From assembly GCA_902760415.1 (NCBI GenBank), contig CACWGK010000008.1, positions 1 to 51,664 of the forward strand: a stretch of 51,664 nucleotides of DNA, given 5' to 3'. The position numbers and the translations under genes are program-made. This DNA is from an uncultured Lachnospiraceae bacterium. Lineage in GTDB: Bacteria; Bacillota; Clostridia; Lachnospirales; Lachnospiraceae. Below the pieces are notes generated by a model. The model was not told where the DNA came from and did no database searches. It was given only the letters and a program-made list of their open reading frames with translations. Below are positions 26,786 through 36,471 of this stretch, one piece after another. Every line of letters starts with the position of its first letter. Position 1 is the stretch's first letter.

Positions 26786-27888
26786 AATCCATACTTCCTT
26801 CGTAGCTGTCCACAGGCAGCGTCAATATTTCTGCCCATACCTCTCCTAATAGTAACATTTATTCTATATTTTTCAAGCATTTTCTTAAATTCAAGGGTTC
26901 CCTCAGTACTTCCAGGCCTGTAAGAACGCTCATCTACGGGATTTATAGGAATGAGATTCACATGGTATATTCCAGTATGTTCGCCTAGATTTTTCGAAGT
27001 ATTTCTTGGCTTCAGGAGCTCTCCCAGCTGCTTTGCCTGCTCTAGACTGTCATTTACTCCATTCATCAGACTATACTCTATAGTGATTCTTCGTCCCGTC
27101 TTCTGGAAGTAATAATCCGTAGCGTCGAGAGTTTCTTTAATCGTATATTTATTCGCTATAGGCATTATAGTCTTACGGAGCTCATCTGTCGGTGCATGAA
27201 GGGACAGGGCAAATGTTACTGGCAGCCCTTCATCTGCAAGACGTCTGATATTCGGTACTATACCACAGGAAGAAACTGTGATATTCCTGATGCTAAGATT
27301 ATATCCCGCTTCACTGGTTATAAGTTTTATAAAGCGAATCAAATTATCATAATTCTGGAAAGGTTCGCCAGTTCCCATTACGACTATGTTGGAAACTCTG
27401 CTGCCCTCTTCGATTTCTTCTCTCGCTATAGTTCCGCCAGACTCTTCCGCCAGTTCCTTTGCAACCATGTTCATAGCCATATAAACCTGTCCCAGCATCT
27501 CACTTGCTGTAAGGTTCCTTATACAGCCTCCAATTGTAGATGCACAGAACTTACATCCCATAGCACATCCTGCCTGGGAGGATATACAGATTGAGTTACC
27601 ATGATGATACTGCATAAAGACAGTCTCCAGCATCTGTCCATCTTCCATCTCGAACAGGAACTTTCTAGTACCATCCTCAGTATCTCTCTGATGAGTTACA
27701 TACTTCACATGAGTCATATCCTGATTCAGTTCTTCACGAATAGCCTTAGGAATATTGCTCATATCTTCTGCAGATACAACATGCTTCTTATGAAGCCATT
27801 CATATATCTGCTTAGCCCGAAACTTTGGCCAGCCTTTCTCATTACAGTATTCAGTTAGTTCATCAATATATAATGAATTAATATCCAT
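26782..27888 (-). CDS. rlmN: Dual-specificity RNA methyltransferase RlmN
   Basis: 368 residues. Radical SAM enzyme methylating C2 of A2503 in 23S rRNA and A37 in some tRNAs. Cluster motif SQAGCAMGCKFCAST (CxxxCxxC), GTGEPFQNYDN, the C-terminal catalytic Cys in DAACGQL and the N-terminal domain with FRAKQIYEWLH. Shine-Dalgarno GAGGAAA. Sits in its conserved place between rsmB and prpC. Confidence 0.97.
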   Translation of the reverse strand: MDINSLYIDELTEYCNEKGWPKFRAKQIYEWLHKKHVVSAEDMSNIPKAIREELNQDMTHVKYVTHQRDTEDGTRKFLFEMEDGQMLETVFMQYHHGNSICISSQAGCAMGCKFCASTIGGCIRNLTASEMLGQVYMAMNMVAKELAEESGGTIAREEIEEGSRVSNIVVMGTGEPFQNYDNLIRFIKLITSEAGYNLSIRNITVSSCGIVPNIRRLADEGLPVTFALSLHAPTDELRKTIMPIANKYTIKETLDATDYYFQKTGRRITIEYSLMNGVNDSLEQAKQLGELLKPRNTSKNLGEHTGIYHVNLIPINPVDERSYRPGSTEGTLEFKKMLEKYRINVTIRRGMGRNIDAACGQLRRKYGL

Positions 27889-27906
27889 AAGTTTCCTCGA
27901 ATTATG

Positions 27907-29277
27907 CTATATATTCCTGCTAAGAATGCAGTAATAGAATCCATCGCTTCCATCTATTCCCTGAAGAAAGGTTCTCTCTTCTATAATGCTATATGGTAAT
28001 GCCTTATCTGAATCCACCGCACTATGATTCACTTCCTCCAGAAATCTTCGTACTGTATCTCCATTTTCAGCTGGATTTATTGTACAGGTTGAGAAGCATA
28101 TCCTGCCTTGTGGCTTTACGTATTTAGATGCATTTCTAAGTATAACTAGTCCCTGCTCGGACAGCTCCTGCATGATCTCAGGTGTCATATGATACTTGAT
28201 ATCATTCTTACGACCCATGATGCCAAGTCCCGAACAAGGAACATCCGCTATTACCGCGTCGAACTTATCCTCATCAGGTAGTGAGACAATTGATTCGTCA
28301 AGTTCTGTGGCATCACTTATCTCAAGATTTATAGAAGTAATGCCTAGACGTTCAGCATTTTCCCTTATCTTCTCTATCTTATTCTCAGATATATCCCGGG
28401 AACATACTGTTCCGAAGACCGGGTTTCCTTCTTTATCCGTTCCAGATGTCAGCTCAAAGGCAAGAAGCGACTTACCTCCTGGAGCCGCACAGACATCCAG
28501 CACCTTATCCCCAGGTTTTATTCCGATATGTTCTACTGTGTAGGTCGAGGTCTCGTCCTGCACGGTAAAGAGACCATCATTATATCCAGGAAGTCTCCTT
28601 ATAGAATCATAACCACTTATTCTAAGACAGCGTTCTGTCAGAACTCCGACCTTTACTGTTATTCCTTTTTTCTCAAACAGTTCCTTTAACTCCTGCACGG
28701 AAGTCTTAAGAGTATTTACTCTCACAACCGTATCATGCTCTGCATACTGATCCTCGAGGATGGTTCTTGCCACATCCTTGCCGTAGGTTTTCATAAGGAA
28801 ATCGCATAGCCACTGTGGAGTTGAATATCTTGCATCCATACGGCTCACAAGAAAACTATCCAGCTTTTTTTCGTCCTTGGCACGAGCTACATTTCTAAGA
28901 AGTCCATTTATATATCCAGCCATACCTTCGTAACCGAGGGACTTAGCAAGACTGACCATCTCAGAAACTGATGCATTATCTGGAACTGAGTCCATATATC
29001 GTATCTGGTAAATGCCCATTCTCAGGATAATCTGAATATCTATCTTATTCTCCTGCTTCTTGGACTTACCCTTTTTAGAAAACTTTCCAATTAAAAAATC
29101 AAGGGATATCTTGCGTTCCGTCACTCCCTCAACAAGGCGGGTGATGAATGCTCTATCCCTTTTATCTGAGAACTGCATAGTGCGAAGTGCGCTGTCCAGC
29201 ACATCCCCCACATATGCATCCTCTACTTCGATTCTTTTTAATATGTCGAAACTAATCTTTCTAGTATCCATTTTCAT
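27907..29277 (-). CDS. rsmB: 16S rRNA m5C967 methyltransferase RsmB
   Basis: 456 residues. NusB-like RNA-binding domain (about 1-150), then a SAM-dependent m5C methyltransferase with VCAAPGGKSL (near residue 262), ADVPCSGLG holding one catalytic Cys (near 350), and FSTCTINPAEN holding the second. Modifies C967 of 16S rRNA. The start is 3 bp after the fmt stop; two ATGs (29277 and 29271) are possible and Shine-Dalgarno support is poor for both. Confidence 0.96.
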   Translation of the reverse strand: MKMDTRKISFDILKRIEVEDAYVGDVLDSALRTMQFSDKRDRAFITRLVEGVTERKISLDFLIGKFSKKGKSKKQENKIDIQIILRMGIYQIRYMDSVPDNASVSEMVSLAKSLGYEGMAGYINGLLRNVARAKDEKKLDSFLVSRMDARYSTPQWLCDFLMKTYGKDVARTILEDQYAEHDTVVRVNTLKTSVQELKELFEKKGITVKVGVLTERCLRISGYDSIRRLPGYNDGLFTVQDETSTYTVEHIGIKPGDKVLDVCAAPGGKSLLAFELTSGTDKEGNPVFGTVCSRDISENKIEKIRENAERLGITSINLEISDATELDESIVSLPDEDKFDAVIADVPCSGLGIMGRKNDIKYHMTPEIMQELSEQGLVILRNASKYVKPQGRICFSTCTINPAENGDTVRRFLEEVNHSAVDSDKALPYSIIEERTFLQGIDGSDGFYYCILSRNI

Positions 29278-29280
29278 ATC

Positions 29281-30201
29281 TTACATGCCAAGTTCTACTT
29301 TGTTTCCATTTAGAAATGCTACGCAGTCCATAGGCTTCTTTCCTTCTGGCTGAAGTGTCTTAATCTTAAGCGCCCCTTCGCCGCATTTTATAGCAAAGAA
29401 CTTTTTAGTAACCTGACATACCTTTCCTACTGGAACGCTACTATCTTCTACATCTATTACTTCAGCTGAAACAAGCTTAATGCTCTTTCCATCCAATGTA
29501 GTATAAGCACATGGCCAAGGATAAAGTCCTCTTACAAGACGTTCTATCTCAGCAGCCGACTTACTCCAATCTATCTCACCCATAGCTTTATCAAGCTTAC
29601 CCGCGTAGCAGCTCTTAGAATCATCCTGAGGTGTACGATTGGCTGTACCAGCCTCAAGCTCTGCCATAGTTTTAACAACTAAATCTGCTCCCAGCTTCGA
29701 TAACTCTGCCGTAAGTGTTTCAGTGTTATGTAAACCGATTTCTATATCAGCTTGAGAAATGATATCTCCCGTATCTAGACCCTTTGCCATATACATAATA
29801 GTAACGCCTGTCTTCTCATCCCCTGCTATAATACTAGCTTCGATAGGTGATGCACCGCGGTACTTTGGCAGAAGTGACGCATGGATATTGATACATCCAT
29901 ACTTTGGAATATTCAGAACATCCTCTGATAGAATCTGTCCATAAGCAGCAACAACTATAATATCTGGTGCAAGAGTTCTAAGCTCCTCAACCACTTCAGC
30001 CTCTCTAAGTTTTTCCGGCTGATAGATACTTAGTCCCAGCTCCTGGGCTGCAACCTTTACATCAGAAGGAAGGAACTTCTTACCACGTCCCTTTTGTCTA
30101 TCAGGCTGTGTATATACACCGACTATCTCATGTCCGGCTTCATATATTTTCTTAAGAGGAAGCACCGCAAAATCAGGTGTTCCCATATATACTACCTTCA
30201 T
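29281..30201 (-). CDS. fmt: Methionyl-tRNA formyltransferase
   Basis: 306 residues. Formylates initiator Met-tRNA using 10-formyl-THF. Motifs: VYMGTPDFAV at the N-terminus, QPDRQKGRGKK, the active-site loop INIHASLLPKYRGASPI and a C-terminal OB-like domain beginning near EIERLVRGLYPWP. Downstream of def, the gene for the enzyme that removes the formyl group. Shine-Dalgarno GAGGTAGAG. Confidence 0.97.
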   Translation of the reverse strand: MKVVYMGTPDFAVLPLKKIYEAGHEIVGVYTQPDRQKGRGKKFLPSDVKVAAQELGLSIYQPEKLREAEVVEELRTLAPDIIVVAAYGQILSEDVLNIPKYGCINIHASLLPKYRGASPIEASIIAGDEKTGVTIMYMAKGLDTGDIISQADIEIGLHNTETLTAELSKLGADLVVKTMAELEAGTANRTPQDDSKSCYAGKLDKAMGEIDWSKSAAEIERLVRGLYPWPCAYTTLDGKSIKLVSAEVIDVEDSSVPVGKVCQVTKKFFAIKCGEGALKIKTLQPEGKKPMDCVAFLNGNKVELGM

Positions 30202-30228
30202 TATATCTCTACCTCATCCGAATGATTA

Positions 30229-30717
30229 TTACTCTTCCTCTTCTTCAGGATCTATAGGCTCAACCTTATAGAGACCACCGATAGCAAGATCCTTATAAAG
30301 TATTCCATCGAGATGATCAAGTTCATGGCAGATAGCTCTTGCAAGAAGTCCTTCACCCTCAACTGTAATCTCCTTCATATCTCTATCAAGAGCCTTACAT
30401 ACTACATGTTCAGGTCTTGCAACATCGCCCTGAAGACCTGGAAGGCTGAGGCAGCCCTCTGGACCAATCTGTTCTCCGTCCTTCTCTATGATTTCAGGAT
30501 TTACAAGAACTAATGGATTATCGTCCATAACATCTATAACAACTATACGTCTAAGGACTCCAACCTGAGGTGCTGCAAGTCCAACTCCATTAGCCTCATA
30601 CATTGTCTCAAACATATCATCGATAAGTGTGCTGAGTCGCTCTGTCATAACCTCAACAGGCTTACATACTTTTCTTAATACTTCGTCTCCATCCTCACGT
30701 ATGTTTCTGATTGCCAT
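30229..30717 (-). CDS. def: Peptide deformylase
   Basis: 162 residues. Removes the N-formyl group from new proteins. All three motifs are intact: [18 protein letters not shown] with the metal Cys, and CHELDHLDG (HExxH type). The C-terminus has an acidic run. Usual neighbour of fmt and priA. Confidence 0.97.
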   Translation of the reverse strand: MAIRNIREDGDEVLRKVCKPVEVMTERLSTLIDDMFETMYEANGVGLAAPQVGVLRRIVVIDVMDDNPLVLVNPEIIEKDGEQIGPEGCLSLPGLQGDVARPEHVVCKALDRDMKEITVEGEGLLARAICHELDHLDGILYKDLAIGGLYKVEPIDPEEEEE

Positions 30718-30748
30718 TTTCCTAGCTCCATTTCTTTATATCATTAGT

Positions 30749-32848
30749 TTACATAATATGCATTGGATTAAAGTCATACTGAATCTCAATGCTGTCTTTT
30801 CTTAGTTCAAGGTTCTGCTGCAGTTCGCTGAACACGGAGTCCGCAAGACTCGCAGCCTTGGTAAGTATATCATATTCTTCCGACTTAATATAGATTACAC
30901 GTCGGAAGACATTATTGATTCTATATATATACGCTTCTGTTGGACCAACTATGTCAAGCTTTGCACCTGACGCTTCCCTCTTCTGGGCTTCCCTCAGACT
31001 CTTTATAGAGCCTGCAACCTTCTCTGACATATCTATGCAGAGATTCTCATCAGCACTGCTTACACAGATTCCCAGCAAATGATACATCGGCGGATAATGC
31101 AGAAGCTCTCGGTAGGATACTTCAAACTCGTAAAAAGACTCATAGTCCTGAGAAGCCGCTGAAGATATAGCATAATGCTCTGGCTGATAAGTCTGAATAA
31201 CTACCTGGCCAGCTAGCTCATCACGTCCAGCTCTTCCGGCTGCCTGAGTCAGAAGGTCAAAGGTTCTCTCTGCAGATTCGAAGTCCGTATCAAAGAGGCT
31301 AAGATCCGCTAAAATATTACCAACTACAGTTACCTTAGGAAAATCGTGGCCCTTAACTATCATTTGAGTTCCTATAAGGCAGTCTGCCTTACCTTCACGA
31401 AACTTCTTTATGATAGCACCGTGGCTTCCTTTCTTTGTAGTAGTGTCACGGTCCATTCTTAGAGTCTTAATATCTGGGAAGAGGTTACGAATAGTCTCCT
31501 CCACAGTTTCAGTTCCTATACCTAGACCACCTATAAGCTTTGATTTACATTTAGGGCACACATCTGGAACCGGCTCTGTATGTCCGCAGTAGTGGCACAT
31601 CAGATACCCCTTGCCGCCAGGTCTCATAGCCTTATGCTCTGACAAGGATACATCGCAGTTAGGACACTTGATAACCTCACCACAATCTCTGCAGGATACA
31701 AATGTCTTATATCCGCGCCTGTTGATGAAGACCATAGCCTGTTCGCCGCGGCTAAATGCTGTGCTAAGCTTGTTATATAACGACTGTGAGATAATGCTTC
31801 TGTTTCCAGCACGAAGCTCTTCCCGCATATCGACTATTTCTACTTCTGGAAGAACAGAACCTTTTACACGGGTAAGCAGGCTATATAGCTTATATTCTCC
31901 CTGCTTTGCCTTATAGTAGCTCTCAATACTTGGAGTAGCAGTACCTAAGATAACCTTTGCCCCTTCAAGTTCTGCCCTCTTTATAGCCACTTCTCTAGCA
32001 TGATACTTAGGAGTCTTCTCACTCTTATAAGCTGTATCATGTTCTTCATCTATAATGATCAGTCCAAGATTCTGAAATGGTGCAAAAAGCGCTGATCTTG
32101 GTCCTATCATAATATGAGTCTCACCACTTAGAGCCTTCATAAACTCACGGTACTTCTCACCTTTACTAAGCTGTGAATTAAGTATAGATATATTATCCTG
32201 AAAATAACTACTGAACCTTGCTACAGTTTGGTATGTAAGGGCAATCTCAGGAACAAGAACTATAACATCCTGTCCTCGAGACAGAACCTCTTCTGCCATT
32301 TTTATGTAAACTTCAGTTTTACCACTTCCCGTTACTCCATGTAGCAAATATGTGGTTTTATCCCATTCAGGAGTTTTACTTATGTCAACCTGTGATATAT
32401 CATTTATAAAATCATTTACCACTTTCTCCTGTTGAGGCTCTAATGCTTCAACAGGCTGAAACTCTGGGATGCTATCCTTTATATCTATCTCAGTCTTACG
32501 TTCTCGAACCTTCTCCTTGACTGGCATAACAGTCATAAGAGCACTGATCATCGTGCAGCCGTAACGTTCCTTCATCCAGGCAGCAAGTCTTATAAGCTTA
32601 CTCTCTATGGAGATAGCACCTTTAGAAACTTCCTGAATATTTTTAATCTTATCTATATCGTAGTTCGGCTCATCAGCTAGTCCGATAACATATCCGGTTC
32701 TTATGCGGTCGCCCTTTCCAAATGGAACCTTTACCACCGAGCCTACTGCAATACTTTCCAGAAGCTCTTCTGGTATTCTATATCTAAAGGGTCTATCTAC
32801 ATTACTCTGTGAAATATCGATTATTATATCCGCATATTTCTCCGACAT
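30749..32848 (-). CDS. priA: Primosomal protein N' (replication restart helicase PriA)
   Basis: 699 residues. 3'-5' SF2 helicase that reloads the replisome on stalled forks. N-terminal DNA-binding domain (PFRYRIPEELL), Walker A GVTGSGKTEVY (about residue 174), IIDEEHDTAYKSE, and a zinc module with CRDCGEVIKCPNC and CHYCG/CPKC (about 386-446). Motif VI region is TQAAGRAGR. The start lies 47 bp inside murE and has a good GGAGGAAGAGG Shine-Dalgarno there; the N-terminal family pattern begins right at this ATG. Confidence 0.97.
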   Translation of the reverse strand: MSEKYADIIIDISQSNVDRPFRYRIPEELLESIAVGSVVKVPFGKGDRIRTGYVIGLADEPNYDIDKIKNIQEVSKGAISIESKLIRLAAWMKERYGCTMISALMTVMPVKEKVRERKTEIDIKDSIPEFQPVEALEPQQEKVVNDFINDISQVDISKTPEWDKTTYLLHGVTGSGKTEVYIKMAEEVLSRGQDVIVLVPEIALTYQTVARFSSYFQDNISILNSQLSKGEKYREFMKALSGETHIMIGPRSALFAPFQNLGLIIIDEEHDTAYKSEKTPKYHAREVAIKRAELEGAKVILGTATPSIESYYKAKQGEYKLYSLLTRVKGSVLPEVEIVDMREELRAGNRSIISQSLYNKLSTAFSRGEQAMVFINRRGYKTFVSCRDCGEVIKCPNCDVSLSEHKAMRPGGKGYLMCHYCGHTEPVPDVCPKCKSKLIGGLGIGTETVEETIRNLFPDIKTLRMDRDTTTKKGSHGAIIKKFREGKADCLIGTQMIVKGHDFPKVTVVGNILADLSLFDTDFESAERTFDLLTQAAGRAGRDELAGQVVIQTYQPEHYAISSAASQDYESFYEFEVSYRELLHYPPMYHLLGICVSSADENLCIDMSEKVAGSIKSLREAQKREASGAKLDIVGPTEAYIYRINNVFRRVIYIKSEEYDILTKAASLADSVFSELQQNLELRKDSIEIQYDFNPMHIM

Positions 32849-34355
32849 CCTCTTCCTCCAAAATCTCCCTGATCAGGTCGCGTTCATCCATATGATGCTT
32901 TACTCCGCGGATTTCCTGATAGTCCTCGTGGCCCTTACCAGCAAGGATTATAACATCGCCCTCCTTCGCATTCATAATAGCGAAACGGATAGCTTCTTTT
33001 CTATCTATAATATCGATAAATGCACCGCCAGCCTTCTCTACTGCTGACTTAATATCATCAAGTATCGCCTGTGGCTCTTCGTCTCTAGGATTATCACTTG
33101 TGATTATAGTGAAGTCTGCATACTTCGCTGATACTTCTCCCATCTCATAGCGACGAGCCTTAGCTCTGTTACCACCACAACCGAAGAGAGTTACAAGTCT
33201 GCTTGGCTCATACTCACGAATAGCCTTAAGCAGTGACTCCAGTGACATTCCATTATGAGCATAGTCGATCATAAGCGTAAATGAATCTGATATAGGGATC
33301 ATTTCTACTCGTCCCCTAACCTTGATGATCTCAAGGATTCTCTTAATCTCCTCAAAACTTACGCCCATGCAGTCTGCAACTATAGTAGCTGCCATAGAAT
33401 TATAGATACTGAAGTCGCCTGGAAGAGCAACTCTGACGTGACCCTCAAGAGTTCCGTCCAGATCATACTCGATTCCGAGGATACCATTTTCCGTATATAA
33501 CTTGTGACCACGCGCTATATAATCAGCGTCCTCATTTTTTCCATATGTTATAGGAGCTGCCGTGCTGCCGTCCATCATGTACTCTGCTTCAGGATCATCC
33601 ATATTATAGATTCCTGTCTTGCACATGGAGAAGAGCTTCTTCTTGCACTCCTTATAGTTTTCATAGCTGTCATGCTCATTTGGACCTATATGATCAGGGG
33701 ATAGATTTGTAAAGATTCCGTAGTCGAAATCGATACCTGCCACTCTATCCATCATAAGTCCCTGGGAAGATACTTCCATTACTACTGCTTCGCAGTCATT
33801 ATCAGACATATCTCGAAGCTTCTTCTGAATCGTGATAGATTCAGGGGTTGTATTAATAGATGGAATCTTCTCTTTACCATCATCTATCTCTATAGTACCG
33901 ATAAGACCTGTCTTGATGCCTGCAAGTTCAAGCATTTCCTTAACCATGTAGGTAGTTGTAGTCTTACCCTTAGTACCAGTAATTCCTATAATTGTCATTT
34001 CATCAGAAGGTGTGTCGTAGAAACTCGCACTCATCACACCCATGGCATATCTGATATTTTCAACCTCGATTATAACAAGAGAACTCTCTTCATCGAGATC
34101 ACCATTTACTAATATATCATTTTCCAGCAGATTCTCGAGAGCCTTCTCACCCTTCTCAGTTACTATAGCTGCAGCGCCTGATCTTATTACATCCGGAATA
34201 AAGACAGCTCCGTCTACCTTAGCACCTGGGACAGCAAAGTAGAGGCCACCCTCTACAACCTTTCTAGAATCATTTGTTATATCCTTAATCTCGGTATCAA
34301 GATCACCGCAGATTATCTCTATCTCAAGCGTACCTACTATATCCTTTAATAGCAT
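32802..34355 (-). CDS. murE: UDP-MurNAc-tripeptide synthetase, meso-DAP type
   Basis: 517 residues from the chosen start. Adds the third stem-peptide residue to UDP-MurNAc-L-Ala-D-Glu. ATP site GITGTKGKTTTTYMV, SINTTPESITIQ, and the amino-acid specificity motif DNPR in ITSDNPRDEEP, which marks meso-diaminopimelate rather than Lys enzymes. The frame opens 15 nt earlier, but GGGAGG lies within it, 5 nt before the ATG at 34353-34355, so MLLKDIVGTL is the start. It lies where coaBC sits in Bacillus, between rpoZ and priA, and overlaps priA by 47 bp. Confidence 0.96.
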   Translation of the reverse strand: MLLKDIVGTLEIEIICGDLDTEIKDITNDSRKVVEGGLYFAVPGAKVDGAVFIPDVIRSGAAAIVTEKGEKALENLLENDILVNGDLDEESSLVIIEVENIRYAMGVMSASFYDTPSDEMTIIGITGTKGKTTTTYMVKEMLELAGIKTGLIGTIEIDDGKEKIPSINTTPESITIQKKLRDMSDNDCEAVVMEVSSQGLMMDRVAGIDFDYGIFTNLSPDHIGPNEHDSYENYKECKKKLFSMCKTGIYNMDDPEAEYMMDGSTAAPITYGKNEDADYIARGHKLYTENGILGIEYDLDGTLEGHVRVALPGDFSIYNSMAATIVADCMGVSFEEIKRILEIIKVRGRVEMIPISDSFTLMIDYAHNGMSLESLLKAIREYEPSRLVTLFGCGGNRAKARRYEMGEVSAKYADFTIITSDNPRDEEPQAILDDIKSAVEKAGGAFIDIIDRKEAIRFAIMNAKEGDVIILAGKGHEDYQEIRGVKHHMDERDLIREILEEEDVGEICGYNNRYFTE

Positions 34356-34403
34356 ACATTCCTCCCGCATAAGTATATAAATAAGAGTAATTTAACCGTC
34401 ATC

Positions 34404-34432
34404 TAAAAAGAATGGGGACGAAAAACGTCCCC
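34404..34432 (-). terminator. Intrinsic terminator between rpoZ and murE
   Basis: Perfect 7-bp GC-rich stem GGGGACG/CGTCCCC with a 5-nt loop, followed on the minus strand by ATTCTTTTT. It lies 20 bp after the rpoZ stop, so it would end or attenuate transcription ahead of murE. I see no obvious promoter between it and murE, so partial read-through is likely. Confidence 0.75.
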
Positions 34433-34451
34433 AAATTAATCTTAGCAACTA

Positions 34452-34688
34452 TTATTCATCGTCACCTATAATCTTTATCTTGCCTTCATAAAGCTCTTCA
34501 ACAGCAACAGACAGAGGCTTCTTTCCTTCTGTATCTCCTATAAGAGGCTCATCTCCTGCGATAAGCTGTCTTGCTCTCTTTGCTGTAGCAAGAACGATTG
34601 AGTAACGGCTCTGAACTACTGGCTCCTCGCCTGGCTCTACGCCTTCGTTAGCAACGTCCATTAAGTCACGATATGACGGATGTATCAT
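34452..34688 (-). CDS. rpoZ: RNA polymerase omega subunit
   Basis: 78 residues. Assembly and stability factor of RNA polymerase that binds beta-prime. Family segments: MIHPSYRDLM at the start, SRYSIVLATAKRARQL, and KPLSVAVEELYEGKI at the end. Shine-Dalgarno TAGGAGGAA. Follows gmk, as in most Firmicutes, and has its own promoter and a downstream terminator, so it may also be made as a short monocistronic mRNA. Confidence 0.95.
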   Translation of the reverse strand: MIHPSYRDLMDVANEGVEPGEEPVVQSRYSIVLATAKRARQLIAGDEPLIGDTEGKKPLSVAVEELYEGKIKIIGDDE

Positions 34689-34749
34689 AATTCATTCCTC
34701 CTATAATTAAGTGGATAGGTAATCCTTACCACATTTTCGTCCACCATAT

Positions 34750-34779
34750 ATATTAGCCACAAAAAGCTAAAAATGTCAA
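34750..34779 (-). promoter_or_regulatory. Promoter of rpoZ
   Basis: Perfect -35 TTGACA (34774-34779) and -10 TAATAT (34750-34755) on the minus strand, 18-bp spacer, in the 123-bp gap after gmk. The leader of about 55 nt contains a small GGTAA/TTACC stem before the Shine-Dalgarno. Confidence 0.65.
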
Positions 34780-34811
34780 CCCTTTAACTTTATTTGGTAC
34801 TTCATCGTATG

Positions 34812-35426
34812 TTACATCTCATCAAGCTGTCTCTTAATACCTATAAGAAACTCTGTACGATTCTCCTTCTTGCAGGACTGACTTACTACGATAGAATTAA
34901 CAGTATCTACGCACTCCTCCAGGTCATCATTGATAACTATGTACTCATATGACTCCATAGACTTTGCCTCTTCAGCGGCACGTGCGATACGCTTATTGAT
35001 AACTTCTGGAGTCTCTGTTCCTCTGTTAGTAAGTCTCTCACGAAGAGTATCTATATCCTTAGTGCTGATAAAGATAAGTATTGCGTCAGGATACTGTGAC
35101 TTGATGTTCATAGCTCCCTGAACCTCAATCTCTAAGATAACATTTTTACCAGCAGCTATCTCTTCTTCAACAAACTTTCTAGGTGTACCGTAGTAATTAT
35201 CTACGTACTGCGCCCACTCGATAAGACCATTATAATCAATGAGTGACATGAACTCATCTACAGTCTTGAAGTAATACTCTCTACCATCTTCCTCACCCTC
35301 ACGAGGTGCTCTTGTTGTAGCAGAGATTGATAGGCTATAGTCATACTTCTCACGAAGTCTCTTTATTACAGTGCCCTTTCCTGCTCCTGAGAAACCAGAA
35401 ACGACGATTAATCTTCCCTTCTTCAT
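34812..35426 (-). CDS. gmk: Guanylate kinase
   Basis: 204 residues. Phosphorylates GMP and dGMP. P-loop SGFSGAGKGTVIK, GMP-binding region SATTRAPREGEEDGREYYF, and a lid with RLTNRGTETPEVINKRI. Starts 12 bp after the yicC stop, so there is no room for remA, which separates these genes in Bacillus. Confidence 0.96.
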   Translation of the reverse strand: MKKGRLIVVSGFSGAGKGTVIKRLREKYDYSLSISATTRAPREGEEDGREYYFKTVDEFMSLIDYNGLIEWAQYVDNYYGTPRKFVEEEIAAGKNVILEIEVQGAMNIKSQYPDAILIFISTKDIDTLRERLTNRGTETPEVINKRIARAAEEAKSMESYEYIVINDDLEECVDTVNSIVVSQSCKKENRTEFLIGIKRQLDEM

Positions 35427-35438
35427 ACAAATGCTCCT

Positions 35439-36356
35439 TTATTCTAAGTTCTGTACCTGCTCACGTACTTTCTCTATACAAGTCTTCATGTTGATTCCGA
35501 TATCTGTAACAGATAATGTATCTGACTTAGAAAGCGTTGTATTGGCCTCGCGATTCATTTCCTGGATAATAAAGTCAAGACGACGTCCGATTGAATTAGA
35601 ACCATCGCTGTTGGCATTATCATCTGCTGAATCCTTAGACTCTGCCAACATATCACGAACTGCCTTGATATGACTATGAAGTCTTACCAACTCCTCATCA
35701 ACCGCTACTCTATCAGCATAGATAGCTACTTCCTGAACGATACGACTCTCATCGATATTAGCTGTCTCAAGAAGATTGCTAACCTTCTCAGTAAGCCTAG
35801 CCTGATATTCTTCTATTACCTTAGGAGCCAGTTCATCAACCTGAAGAGTATAGCCCTCAAGTTCATCCATCTTCGCTATAAGATCAGTTGCAAGATTTGC
35901 ACCTTCCTTAGCACGTGATGCCTTAAACTGCTTTCCAGCTTCGTCCAACACCTTCTCTATAACCTGATACTCTTCATCTTCAACAAAGTAATTCTCTTCT
36001 ATGGAGAATACATCTGGATATCTTGCAATAACTGTAGGTTTATAATCCTCTGTCAGCCCATAGTCTTCTTCCATCTGTTTGAAATGTGCCATATACTGAT
36101 CAAGCACATCCTTGTTATACTTTACAACCGCTCCAGTATCCTTGAGGCTATTGTAAGTTACAAATACATCAACCTTACCACGCTCAACATAGAGCTTCAG
36201 TCTCTTTCTTATCTCTGGTTCAAATCTACTGATACTACGTGGAAGCTTTACGCTTATATCACAGTATCTGTGATTAACCGACTTAATCTCAATAACTACT
36301 CTTCTTAGTTCGTCAGAATATTCGCTTCTGCCGAAACCTGTCATACTATAAACCAT
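35439..36356 (-). CDS. yicC: YicC/YloC-family endoribonuclease
   Basis: 305 residues. Family N-terminus MVYSMTGFGRSE, then IEIKSVNHRYCDISVKLP, and the C-terminal DUF1732 part with GRRLDFIIQEMNREANT. E. coli YicC is an Mn-dependent endoribonuclease linked to RyhB decay. Preceded by a strong promoter and a structured leader; heads the gmk-containing unit. Shine-Dalgarno AGAGAAG. Confidence 0.93.
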   Translation of the reverse strand: MVYSMTGFGRSEYSDELRRVVIEIKSVNHRYCDISVKLPRSISRFEPEIRKRLKLYVERGKVDVFVTYNSLKDTGAVVKYNKDVLDQYMAHFKQMEEDYGLTEDYKPTVIARYPDVFSIEENYFVEDEEYQVIEKVLDEAGKQFKASRAKEGANLATDLIAKMDELEGYTLQVDELAPKVIEEYQARLTEKVSNLLETANIDESRIVQEVAIYADRVAVDEELVRLHSHIKAVRDMLAESKDSADDNANSDGSNSIGRRLDFIIQEMNREANTTLSKSDTLSVTDIGINMKTCIEKVREQVQNLE

Positions 36357-36436
36357 TTTTCTTCTCTTTCTGTTTCAAAATCTACTATAAAGCTTATATT
36401 AGTTACGAGGAAAGATTCCATCTCCGTAACATTTTT

Positions 36437-36465
36437 ATTATAGTCAAATGAGGTGATAATCTCAA
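36437..36465 (-). promoter_or_regulatory. SigA-type promoter of yicC-gmk
   Basis: TTGAGA (36460-36465) and perfect TATAAT (36437-36442) on the minus strand, 17-bp spacer. It begins 6 bp after the nuclease-helicase stop codon. The roughly 75-nt leader holds a GTTACGGAG/CTCGTAAC stem at about 36402-36430. This separates yicC transcription from the accessory genes upstream. Confidence 0.75.
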
Positions 36466-36471
36466 CAACTT

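Noticed and set aside
34356-34370. Longer N-terminus for MurE
   Set aside because: The extension contains the GGGAGG Shine-Dalgarno for the internal ATG, so it is leader sequence.
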